Origin: Microplitis mediator
Lineage: Eukaryota; Arthropoda; Insecta; Hymenoptera; Braconidae
Direction of reading: 5' to 3'
Assembly (NCBI RefSeq): GCF_029852145.1
Contig: NC_079979.1
Location: forward strand, 20,037,901 to 20,101,900
Length of the DNA stretch: 64,000 nt
Part shown: piece after piece, positions 24,259-36,792 of the stretch
How positions within the stretch are numbered: the first letter of the stretch is position 1
How the letters are laid out: every line of letters starts with the position of its first letter
Program-made: the position numbers and the translations under genes
Notes under the pieces: generated by a model
Database searches by the model: none
Told to the model about the DNA's origin: nothing
What the model saw: the letters and a program-made list of their open reading frames with translations, nothing else

Positions 24259-24457
24259 CATGATACTGAAGTTAGCAAACAATAATTTTTGGATTTTTTT
24301 TAGACGACAAATTGTAAAAAAAAAATATTTGAAAAAATTGCACCTGTAGTTTTTGAAGTTTCCTATATGTGCATATTTTTAGTTTTTCTTTTTTTGTAAT
24401 TGATTCGGTGAAAAAAAAATCCGAAAATTACTAATTGTCTGCTAACTTCAGGATCAT
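24259..24457. repeat. MITE, family 2, intact short copy
   Basis: Bounded by catgatactgaagttagcaa and gtctgctaacttcaggatca. It has a single internal unit (ctatatgtgcatattttta), so it looks like the unexpanded form of 2074-3462. Confidence 0.85.
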
Positions 24458-26325
24458 AAATTTTCTTCGGACTAAAAAAATTTTTTGCTTTAAATTCATA
24501 ATATAAAAAATTTTTTAGAGCAACTAAAAATTTTTTGCGTCAAAAAAATCCTTTTTTTCTCCACAAGTGACATAAAAAAAATAGAGCCTTTATATTGTCT
24601 CGCTACTAAAACTAATGATTGCAGTAGCCTGAAAAGTTTAAAAATATAATGTAAGTTTACGACACCAGAAATCTGTGAAAGTGTTAACCCGACAAGTCAA
24701 TTACATCAATAAAAGTATTACCTCTTACAATGGGTTATCCAATAGAGCCTTAATGACAGTTTCCATACCGTCTAATCTTTTAAATGGAGGTGCAATAAAA
24801 ATAATAAATAAATTAAAATTTAACTACTAATGCGTTTAATAACCCTTTTACAGTGTATACTTGTATATTTATACCACGTACTTACGACAGTTTAGCCAGA
24901 TAATCTTCCTAAAATGTTTATCTTTTCTGCGCATTGTATATTGGCCAGAGCCCATGTTTTCTGTACTTATATATACAAATGCTTTTGACCATAATTTATT
25001 TACCTCAGTGCTCTATTGCAACGTTGATTTAGCAAGTAACCATTCCTGTCAACACTCTCCATATATCTTTAAGGATTAAAACCATAAAATAGTCGATGAT
25101 TTATTAATGTACGAAATATTGTCTCTTTGGATGCATCGGGGGTCTAAAACACTTATTGTATCTCCATTCTACAGTAGTGAATATTTTCATCTGCCTTTTT
25201 TTCACGGTTTTCTCGGCATTATTTGTTCACTTAGAGTCTCTAATCCCCTCATAAAACGGTCGGTACCCGAAAATAAGAAATAAGGTAAAAACAGATAGAC
25301 AGACAGTTGTATTTTATTTTATTATATATATATATTTTGTTTTTTTCTTTCCAAGCTGCAAGGCATATCTTTGACCCACATACTTTTGCTTCCTGCATCA
25401 TCCTAATGTAATGTAAATGTAAAAGAAGTTCTAGCCTGATGAATACAACGACTGAAGAAGGGTCCGAGGTCATAAAAATGAACCTTTCAGTATTTACTCA
25501 AGGAAGATTTTCAGCATAATGATGTAAAAAGACGGGCTTAAAATTTCAGGATACTCTATCTTTATACATTTTTTTCGGAACGATCCAATCATGTTATTTT
25601 TCTTATGCTGATATACTCTTTGTGATCAAGATATTTTGACGTTACTGTCGTTACTCGAGTTGTAAAATTAATATTATTGTTTGAATGCGGTTTGAAAAAA
25701 GGTCTAACGTTTAGTCATTTTTGGCGAACAAACGTGTCCATGCCGCTGGGGAAAAAAGTAAATGAAAAAGGGATGGTAACCGTTATAAAACGGCCCTAAT
25801 TTCACTGTAATGTTTTATTGCATTTTTTTTTCTTTTTTTTTCCATTCAATCTTTTTTTTTTTTTTCAACAGCCATTTTGACATCACCGCAATACACTTTT
25901 AAATTTTTAGTCATTTCATATCTTAGATATTTTTGCCAACAAATTTCAGGTATATAAATTTATGAAATAACTGTCTATTATTGTATGTTACATTCATTTT
26001 TTTTTTTTGAATGTTTTATAATAGACAAATCTTTTAACCTTAAGAGCTTACTGATTTTTGTAGTCCCAATAAATTATCTGTACACTAAAATTTTTAATCC
26101 TATTGATACATTTTTAACGATTTAAATATTTCAAGGCAACACTAGTTTATTTAAATAATAATTTTTTTTTTATCTAATTGTAAATATGCTGGGGCTTTAT
26201 TTTTTCCCGCTCTCTAAATCGTTTTTAGAAATTTAAAAATTTTTGGAGTTTTTTTTTTTCAATCGTTTGTTGGTTTCAGTTCCAGTCCAAAGTGGGCTAT
26301 GGACACTATGGGTGCATTTTCACCA

Positions 26326-26569
26326 CACAGAAAAAAAGGATTTCTCGACGTAAAAAACTTTTACTCACGCCAAGAAAATTTTTACTTGTGCTAAGAAATT
26401 TTTCGCATTATGAATTGAAAACGGAAATTTTCTTGGGGCGAGAAAAAATTTTCTTGAGTCAAGAAAAAAATTTTTGGGACAAGAAAAATTTTTTAGTCTG
26501 AAGAAAATTTTCGTTTTCATTTCATAATGGAAATTTTTTCTTGTCCCAAAAAAGCCTTCTTTTCTGTGC
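26326..26569. repeat. MITE, family 3 (TIR CACAGAAAAAAAGGATTTCT)
   Basis: Starts cacagaaaaaaaggatttct and ends ccttcttttctgtg. The interior contains repeated ttcttgnnncaagaa motifs, as in copies at 34155, 34935, 46233 and 61519. Confidence 0.85.
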
Positions 26570-27380
26570 AAGAGTAGCCTGTAACTTTGCCCCTATTAGG
26601 AATAAACTGACATAATATAAACATTTTTTGTTCATTATGATGTCCTCTGATGGAAGGAAACAAAAAAAGCTCTACGAAAAATTTTATTTTCGAGTTCAGA
26701 CCCATTTGAAAATGGGCGATGCCTGTCTGTGGGATTCTGTGTAAAGGAGCCCGTAATTTTGTTTCTGTTGGGAATAATCCATTACAATATAAACATTTTT
26801 TGTTTATTATGATGCCCTCTAACAGGAAAAGTCACAAATGGTCCCAGGAAAAATTTATTTCTGAACGATAACCGGCTCTGCCGACATATGAGGATGGATG
26901 GGGGTGACACTGCCTGAGTGATTTTATGGAAAGAGGTCCGTAACTTTGCCCCTGTTGGGAATAACTCTGTACTGTATCGACATTTTTTGTTCCTTATGAT
27001 GTCTTCTAGCAGACGAAACTCCAAAAGGTCAACAGAAAAATTAATTTTTTCGATCAGAGGCATGAAATAGACGGGGTGGATGAAGCTGTCCATGAATTTT
27101 CATCAAGAGTAGCCTGTAACTTTGCTCTGCTTAGGAATAACCCAACACAATATAAACGTTTTTTGTTCATTATGATGTCCTCTAGTAGGAAAATCCCCAA
27201 AAAGTCCCTAAAAAAATTTATTTTTTGAGTTCAGACCCATATGAGGATAAATGAAGATAAATGAGGATGAGGCAGTTCATGATTTCCTATGAAGAGTGGC
27301 CTTAAACTTTGCTCCTGTTGGGAATAACCCATCAGAATATAAACATTTTTTGTTCATTATGATGTTCCCTAGTAGGAAAA
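26570..27380. repeat. Five diverged tandem units of about 180 bp
   Basis: gtaactttgcccc-like starts recur near 26580, 26750, 26938, 27115 and 27303. Each is followed by ttgggaataac, tataaacattttttgttcat and tatgatgtcctct. Units differ at many sites, so the array is old. Confidence 0.82.
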
Positions 27381-29296
27381 ACTCAAATATTTAAAAAAAA
27401 TAAAAAATCTGAAGTATTTGACTTTAATGAAGAATTTGAAATTCAACAAATTCTCAAATTTGATTAAAAATTTAAATTTGAATTGAAATGAACTTAGTCA
27501 GAAACTATACAAAAATTTTTTTATTATTTTGAAGACCATAAAATGCGGAGTTCACTTCTGAATTGACCAAAAATCTTTTTCATATGGAAAATAAATTTGA
27601 AATTTTGTTTGATTTAAGTATTTGTATATATAGTTAACTCATATATGAGCTTTTAGTTAATTGTATGTAAAGTTATGAGTGCATAGATATCACCCTGATG
27701 TACAATTACAGAGATAGAGTTTCTTGTTACATATGAATAATAATTATAATCATCAGACTGTTGAATTATTATTTTGAATTATGATGTACAAACTTACGTC
27801 GCATATAATTATGCTAAATCAGTAATTTATAACTCAACTAAAATAAAAATTGTCTTAATAAATTTAAATTAATAAATATTTTTCCCGCCGGCTAATAAAT
27901 TGTTGCTAAAAATTAAAAAATAATAATGTCCTGGGAATATTTTGAATTCCGATGGCTTTAAGATCGAAGAAAAAAAAACAGAATATAAGTATTGAAAAAT
28001 AAAAAATAATGTGGTCATGTATATCAAGTGCACATGTTTTACGAGCTTTTATAGACAGCAATAAAAAAATAAAAATAAAACTTCTTAACATGAGTATAAG
28101 TCCGATCATTAAAGTCCGCGGGCTGAGGATCAAGAAATCAAAATGCCCGCCAATTAATATATCCCGAGTTCTTTTATGGAAATGAGCTAACGCTGATTCT
28201 TCATCCAATTATCATAATACTTATTTTTATATTTTATTTTTATTCTTTAACATTTTATATACACTTTTGTGAGCACATATATGTACACATATATGAACAC
28301 ATACATCTAACGAAACTCACGGCACGTTTGATCTATGTCGTATTATAAAAACTTTAAGATCATGATAAGATGTTCTTTTAAATGTTAAAAGATCTCTAAC
28401 ACTATATATTTTATTATCACTTTTTTTTTATTGGAAAAAAAAAAGAAAAAAAAATTTAATTGCGACCTAATTTTTTTTGCATATTTTTTAATTCAAATGT
28501 TTTGATTCTTAGACGTCAAAAAATAAATTTACAATATTGATTACAAAAAATAAAATGTAATTTTTAAATTACTAGTAAGTAGTGATTTAATTAGCTGGAG
28601 GTATATATATATATATGTACACCGTTAATATATATGTCTGACAATTTTTAACCCCTTCACTAAAGTATGTATTTTTAGTCACCAAATACTACTTATATAT
28701 GTACATATGTATACATATATATTAATGTTGCTGAGTGTAAAACCCGCCCCGTAGGCGGAGCGTTTACCCGACACTTTTGTAGTTAAAAAATAAAAAAACC
28801 TGACAATAATTCCACAATAGAAATTATACTCGGATAAATATAATGTCGCATTAGTTACAGTTCGTCCTTGTGTCTAGTAAATATTTTGATCGTTCTCCAT
28901 TTATAAAAATTTATGTATTTAAGAAAAAAAAATATGGTAGTTTTATATTTATCCTTCATAGAAAAAAAGGGTTTCTTGGCGCAAAAAATTTTTACATGTA
29001 ATTTTATATATTTCTTTTGGTTCAAAAAATTTTGATAGTCTCCCAACAACTTCGCGGCGGATCAAAGTAATTTTGATTTTATAAATGGAAAAAGTGATGT
29101 CAAAAAGTCAATAAAAATTGCACTACGCAGGGTAGAGAGAGAGAAATTGCTGTTTTTGGCCACTTTATTGAAATAATGTAATAATAAGTGTCCAAAAATG
29201 GAGCAGGGGCTACAAATGACACTACTTCTACTCTAGACAGTGAGATTTTTTTTTTCAAAAAAATTATCTGAAATCTTGACAGCCGCATTGATGACA

Positions 29297-29560
29297 AGTT
29301 GGCGACAACCTAATTTAGCAAGTTGTCGCCAAGTTAATTACAATTATACAAGGTGAGAATGTCAGAAGTTGACGAAAAGTTAGGGGTAGTTTTGTTTAAA
29401 AAAGCCTTTACCTGCCGACAGAAGACTGTCATTAACTTATTTTCTAGAAAAGTTGGTGACAGCTTATAGTCGAGTTGTATTACAAAAGTATTAAGTTGTC
29501 GACGCGTTGACTTCAACTTCTCGCTGCTAACATATACCAATTTTCCGACCAAAAAGTCTG
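29297..29560. repeat. GTTGTCGCCAACTT-type repeat
   Basis: A short perfect inverted repeat (gttggcgacaac, gttgtcgccaac) at 29297-29333 is followed by degenerate copies to about 29560. A related stretch is at 44650-44960. Confidence 0.55.
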
Positions 29561-29797
29561 GCTGTCAAGGACAATTTAAAATTATACCCTGAGCCAAAAT
29601 TTGAAGAAATACAAATAAAAATAAAAACTAATATTTTTTGTGTTAATTTTTACTCTTTTCTGATAAAAAATTACTAAATGAAGTATATTTGCTTTCACGA
29701 TCGGATAATATTTAGAAACGAAGTATAATTATTCGTCCTGGTCTAAGTTTGTTCAAAAATTGTTGACTAAAATTTATTCTATAATTTTTTTTACATC

Positions 29798-30534
29798 CAC
29801 ACGGTAACAAATCGGGAGTGAATTCGGAGTGATTACGGATTATATTTAAATCCAAATTCACTCCATCACTCGGAGTTCCGGAGTAAAAAAAATCATTCCG
29901 CATACGGAGTACATAGGGAGTTTTTTTTTCCAGGGGAATAATTTCGGAGTGATCTGGACTTTATTTAAATCTGCATTCACTCCGATTCAGAGTTTTAATA
30001 CTGAAATAAACTCCAATTATACACTGTAAAAAATCACCGGGGTAAGTCCAAGCGGTGTAGGTGTTAAAATTATTGGTGTTAAATTTACCCCCAAAAGCAG
30101 TGTGAAAATAACGCCGCCACCGGTGTAAATATTCTTTACCGGTGTTATAATATTTTATTTTGTGAATATTTTTACTTACTCGATCACTATACTTGTTGAT
30201 AAATGATATTTTTTATTAATTTTCATAAAGAACTGACATTTTTTGTGTTTTATAATCTTTAAAGTTAATGCTCCAAGTGGACGCAATTTACCCCGCTTTT
30301 ATACCAGTATTACTCCGCTTTTACTCCGGTAACCCCGCTTTAACACCGGTATTTACAACACCGGTGTATTACTTCTCCTACACCGGTGTAATTTCATTTT
30401 TACACCGGGCGGAGTTAAAACGAGTCCATTTTTAACACCGCTCTTTTTACAGTGTAAGTGAATTTCACTCCAAAGGGATTAAATAAAATACACAGTCATC
30501 TGATCCGCATTCACTCCGCAAATTTTGTACAGTG
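29798..30534. repeat. CTCCG-type element interrupted by a CACTGTAAAAA MITE
   Basis: Left part 29798-30020 and right part 30455-30534 together resemble the uninterrupted copy at 52030-52286. They flank the inserted element at 30022-30454. Confidence 0.82.
30022..30454. repeat. MITE, family 4 (TIR CACTGTAAAAA, TA target), short copy
   Basis: Ends cactgtaaaaaatcaccgg and ctctttttacagtg are flanked by TA on both sides. The interior has acaccggtgt motifs and only a few ttttacaccggt-like units, compared with about 30 in the copy at 57624. Confidence 0.88.
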
Positions 30535-31887
30535 CATAAATATTTGTTACTACTAGTACGATTATGAGTATTATTATTGTTATCATATTTAACAATTGTC
30601 GAAAATTCTTAACAATAGCCAATTAGACAGTAGATTTAATTTTATTTTGATGTATTGTAATATATAGATTTCTTGTACTTAAAGGACCAAGTAAAAATAA
30701 TTACCACTATATTAAACGAGTATTATGTCCTAGTTATAATTATGAGCATGAATAAATATCTCAACAACGCATTAAGATAAAATTTATGGCATAACAATGG
30801 TAAATTTCTTTTCTAATCTATAGTCAAAATCAGAATAAATATCACACAACTAATCATCGAATAGGGTAACGGCTAAGTAATTTTCATTATTTTTCCGAAT
30901 AACAAGGCCCTAATAAAAGGGTCTGTATTTTTTCGAGCAATCACAGTTTGCTGGTCATATAATCATGTTTGTTTTCCTTTTTTCTATGTACATAAGTAAT
31001 TATATATGGGAGAGACCAGGGTACGACGGCCTGGCTGATAAATATTTTTTGTGATTTTGAACAACGAGCACAAGTTTTTTATTTATCTCCAAAAAATTCA
31101 ATATGATTTTGTCATACAAATTTTTTTTTGGCAATTATTGAGTGGACCCGTCGCGCCCCGGGGGTCCGTTAATGATAAAAATAAATATACTTGCTCCAGA
31201 ATAGTAAAAAAAAAAATGATTTCTTGAGGCGAGTAAGAAATTTTTGCGCCAAAAAATCCTTTTTTCTGTAGATTTTTTTGGAAAACGATTTTTGAAATCG
31301 ACATACAGACTATCAGTTTATCTCATGATAATTTAATTTAAATAACAATAAAAAAATATAAAAAATAGGATTTATATATTTATTCTCTAAAATTTAAGTG
31401 CGTAATTTTTATGATTGCCTTCTATATACACACAGTATATTTATATAGATATTACTTTATATTAAGGTAACTCTGTGTTTAATGAAGATAATGCTCACAA
31501 TAGTTTATGTAAATATCAAAGTGAGTTGATCTGGGATTCAATTAGTCGTTCATACCTTCATTAACTTACCTATCTATACCAGGTATAAATAACTTCATAA
31601 CATTTTGTCTCAATACCACAGACCTAATTTTTTAATTACTCCAGAATTCGTACTCCGTTTCAGCAAAATTTATTTAAATATTTTTGTTTTTTTTAAACAA
31701 ATTATTATAAATTTCCCTGAACAAATTTATATTAAAAATTTATTTAAAAAAAAAAAAAAAAAAAAAGTGGGTACAAAAAAAAATCTCATAATAATGAATA
31801 ACATGTACGTGAATGGAGTGAGATTATTATCAGAAATTTATCATAATCGGTGTACATAGAGTAGTAAAGTCGCCATTCTGATGTATG

Positions 31888-31925
31888 TATAAAACACGAA
31901 AGCACGATTGGTCGCTTCGTTCTGT
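31888..31925 (+). promoter_or_regulatory. Candidate core promoter of caudal
   Basis: A TATAAAA at 31888-31894 lies about 375 bp upstream of the caudal ATG, followed at 31917 by ATTGG (an inverted CCAAT). The following stretch to 32267 would be the 5' UTR. This is motif evidence only and either could be chance in AT-rich DNA. Confidence 0.3.
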
Positions 31926-32267
31926 AAAATATACGTAGTGGGGGAATGTTTCATTTTAGAGGCGTAACCAGAAGTAGGGGAAAATATACCTACAGCTTTT
32001 CAGCACCTTTTCAAATTCATCGAACCGATCTCAAGGCATTATCGTGTTGGTTTAACTTAAGTACGCACGCGTTTTTCTCGACTTGCTCTCAATAACCGTG
32101 TAACTAAACAATATTTATGAATAAAGTAAACCATTATGTGAACTTTTTCGGGGTGAAGGCCGTGTGTCTCGCGATATGAATTTTGTAACTAAATAAAAAT
32201 CAAAAAAAAAAAAATTTTAAAATAGAGTTAAGGTGAAGAAGAGCTCAAATTTTATTTTATCCGTGTG

Positions 32268-32729
32268 ATGACAGAGATAAGTAGTGCGGGAATGGTGACT
32301 TATTACAATCATATAACGATGTACCGGCAGCAACAGCAACAGGCTGGTATGCATCAGCAACATCTGACCAGTCAGCAGCAGCAACAAGCTGCTGCTACTG
32401 CTGCTGCTGTCGTGGCTGGAGCTGCTGCTGCTGCAGCGGCTGAAGGGTCACAGCAATACTGGTACGGTTATCCCCATGGACATCCGTCCTCTGGGTCATC
32501 CCACCAGTCATCACCTGGTAGCCAGCACCAGTATCTGGACCATCTATCCAGCGCTTCCGGTGACGTTCTCGGTTGTTCCTGGCCACCTCATGCCCATCCA
32601 TATTCCCATCATATTCCGTACCAGCAGCAGCTTTATCACCATCAGAACCAGCAGAGTCCGATGACGAGCACTCCCACCCCCACTGACTGGAGTATGAGCA
32701 AAAATCACAATAACAATAACAATAATAAC

Positions 32730-32776
<47 letters not shown>

Positions 32777-35700
32777 TGGATTAGCTAATGGCGAACCCAG
32801 CCCGCCGATTACCATAAGTGGCAGTGAAATAAGTAGCCCTGGAACACCAGCTTCGCCTAATATTAGTAATCTAAATGCGACGAATAACACCACGAGTAGT
32901 AGTGCATCTACGACTCCAGTAAGACCAGCTCCGGTTCGTAGCCCGTATGAGTGGATGAAGAAAAGTTCGTATATTCATGGCCAAAACCCTGGTTTGTTTT
33001 ATTATTTTATTAAATTATTATATTTTTAAATTTAGATGTTAATTGAAAGTCGAGTGTGCAATGGGATTTAATTTTATATCAAATTAAATATGATAAAGAG
33101 ATATAACATTTCGCTTGTTTGTTTTTTTTAAATTTCAAAGAGATAAGGAGGATATATATGTATTTTTTTTGTGGGTTTCTTGTCGGAACGTATGAGGAAA
33201 AAATAGTCTGATATTAATAATCTAGTTTACTGGATAAATTCCGTCTTTATAAACTTTGGTGATATTGTTATATGTTACGTTGTAAATGGGATGGTTACTC
33301 GCGGTATAGATACGGGAAACAATGTAAACATTGTTTAATAGACGGAGGTAAACATCTAATTGTTATCAAATATTTGTAAGATTATCTTTCTGGATTTTTT
33401 ACTCATCCGTGGATATATAAATTTTTCGTAAGGCCGTGTTAGTTTTCACTTCTTTTACTAAATTTATACGGTAACTTTCAGTCGACGGCACAAGAGACTT
33501 TTACTTGGAAAATTATTTTGTTAATTCCTTCTGTTGATTGAAATTATTCTCTGTTTATTTATTTTCATTTAAATGTAGTAATCTACTTAACTTTACAGCT
33601 TGCAATACCATTGGAATCGCAAGCTATTCTATATCGGTACTACCAGACCTTAATACACTGGATGGTAATAAAAAAAACTATCCGTTAAAAATAATTGTTG
33701 TTTTTTTCGTAATATGTAATTTTGCTAGTGAATTGATGGACATAAGTTGTGGCGAGGGACCAGAAGACGATTTCAGGCGAGGGTGAGGCTGACCGGAGCC
33801 GAAGGCGAAGGCTGCCATCACATCGCCCGAAATTATGTTTTAATCTGCCACACATGTGTTCCATATTTTTTATATCACCTGCACTGAAATAGAGTTTCAA
33901 TTTCAGACAGTAAGACAATAGGACAGGAAAAAAAAATTTCCTATCTTCTCTGCAACCGAAACTTTGCCATTATTTCAAAAAAAATTTTTTCCCGCGCATT
34001 ATTATTCAATTTCTTTTTCTGCAACAGTAAGTGCAATTTTCCTGTCTCGAAGCAGAACAAAAATTCAAAATTGTCGCATAGATGCAATGAAAATTCATAT
34101 TCCAGGCAGAAATTAGAAGTTTTCTGTCCTTGGGATGAAATCGACTATTTTCTACACAGAAAAAAAGGATTTCTTGGCGCAAAAAATTTTTACTTGACCC
34201 AAGAAATTTTTTGTATTATAAAGTGAAAACAAAACTTTTCTTGGGGTAAGATAAAATTTTCTTGGAACAAGAAAAAAATTTTTTTGGCGAGAAAAAAATT
34301 CTTGAGCCAAGAAAAATTTTTGTCTTCAATTCATAATACAAAATATTTCTTGCGCAAAGAAATTCTTTTTTTCTGTGTACCTGCGCAATTGAATTGTCCT
34401 GAAATTAGCTTGCTTCGAAACTCAATTCCAATGCAGGCGATACGAAAAAAATATTAAGTATCAGCATGATTTCGTCCTGGATTTCAGTAGTAGGATTTTA
34501 GTAGTTTTGTAATAAAAATAGTAAAAAAAAAATTGATTTTTTTACGATTTTAAAATACTCGTTTCTACAACCGTGAGACTATCTCTCAAAGTATATATAT
34601 ATATTTTTTTCCATCGGTCATTATCTGCATTTTATGGTTTTATTGCTAGTACGCTGCCGCTCGTATAATGCGCCTTTGCATGACTTGAAATCTAGGTATT
34701 ACAATTTAATAAAACTCATTCGTGCAGCAATATATACATGTTTTATTGTATATTTTCCTGTGTTAAAAACCTCTTGGCAACACCAAACTCACTGAGTATG
34801 TACTTGCAAGCTTATAACTCCAAATGAAAATACTATACATGTTTAAATTATTTTTTATTTTACACGCGATTTCTCTACATGTTATTCTCAAGAATAAATA
34901 ACACAGTAAAAATAAAAGTACACACGCGATCGTTCACAGAAAAAAAACTATTTGACATCAAAAATTTTTCCCATTGCGAATTGGAAATAAAAATTTTCTT
35001 GGGGCGGAAAAAAATTTAAAGATCCAAGAAAGTGTTTGTTCTGATTTCAAATATGTAGCGAATATTTCTTGCATCAAGAAATTCATCTTCTCTGTGTACA
35101 AATAATTTGTCATGTATACAAAGTCAACCCTTATATTTTTGATATATTTGTTTGCTACTTGAGTGTTGAAATTTCAAAAGTTACAAGATTAGGGTCTGTT
35201 AAATCGGCATGTTTGCCCATATCTATTATAGTTTTCTAAGCTGTTTTAATCCTCTTCAAGTGATATTTTAAGCTTCTTTACGGATACATCGTTTTTGTGA
35301 AGTTTTCTTTTGCTCAATGAGAAGTAAGGCTGCGTGTCTGCCCAAATTAAAATAAAATAATTTTATGTACATGAAAATGTACAATAAGGTCAATTAGAGT
35401 ACTGAGGGGTGCAGACGGGACCATTACAATCAAGATCCTGTTGTTCCATAACTTTCTTAGGTTAAAGACAGTAAACCTCTGTGACCCCACTCAACAAGGG
35501 TCCGTAGTATTGTAGACATAATACTAGTTTACCCGGGAAAAACCAAATTTCTTTAGGCCCCTATTGTACTTATCATTTAAAATGTAAATTGTCAGGTAGT
35601 TACCTATACTTATTACTCATCTATTGCCAATACTTTTGAAGAATATTTTTAAAATATTTACTTGCATTATTTATGGCCGAAAAAATATCTGGAAATTTTT

Positions 35701-36693
35701 ACCCACTTTTATTTATTGATAGTTAAGATGATAATTAAACAATTAATTCTTAGTAACTCTATTATTACATTGCCAAAGTGATTATCGAAAAAGGTGGGAC
35801 AAATTTATGAGTCATCGAAAAGAGCATCGTCATTGTGAATTTATTTCAGGGTTATGTTTATTTATATAGAAATTAATATAAATATTGATGATAGCTCTAG
35901 ACTTTTTGGCAGATTTTTTAAAAATTTTCTTGAATTAAATAGCAGATTTTATTAATAAAAAAAAAAAAAAATGTTAATGGTCTATTACAATATCGGACAA
36001 AAATTTTCAAGAAAAAAAATAGAGATTATGTTTATTCCCAAGGTCATTCGAAGGGTCGTGTTTGAAAATCAAACAGAAAAATGGTCTTACAAACTTTTGA
36101 TTTATTTTAAAAACTATTCACCAGTTGGCAAATATTTAATTTTGATTTTCTGTACCAATACAAAGATTTTATTTTCGGACCGCAAGCCTTTGAAAAAAAA
36201 CGATATATTTTTTGACTGATTTTGGACGACTCCATTTTGTTGTACCTGTGGAGTAATGGGTTAAGTGACTATAAGCCGACAGAGGCGTGGAAATAGGAAA
36301 ATTCGACGTTATGTCGGGTTTTAAAATTTTTTTTAATAAATTAAAAAATAATGTTTTCGAAGAAAAAAATTTATCTGCACGCGGCCTCAATTCGGATACA
36401 AAGAAATAATTTTTGTTAGAATTTAAAAACGGGCCAAGGGTATTGTAGTGAGATGTTTGGAAACATTGTTTCGAAAATGCCGCGTTGTAATATTTAGAGA
36501 AGGTCGTGTTGGTCGGAAGCTACTCAAACTGACCAATAAACTCTACCACGTACACATACATATATACACACATATATATACAAATATATTCTTATAGAAA
36601 ACCTGTCATAAAATATGACGTCGATGAATATAATGGAAGATCAGGCAAAGCAATAACACCCGGTACAAAAGTTTTTGACCAAATTCTACACTT

Positions 36694-36792
<99 letters not shown>

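Larger units (their letters stand above)
20881..32267. other. Gene-poor intergenic region between SAS-4 and caudal
   Basis: About 11 kb with no supported multi-exon gene. It contains the elements listed separately at 21150, 21405, 23688, 24259, 26326, 26570 and 29798. The remainder (for example 22120-22900, 24500-26280, 27400-29790, 30540-31860) is AT-rich and apparently unique, with one small ORF at 23032-23175. Confidence 0.55.

Noticed and set aside
32395..32893. Frames antisense or shifted to caudal exon 1, including a poly-Leu frame
   Set aside because: Produced by the Gln, Ala and Asn codon repeats; the caudal frame is supported by homology.
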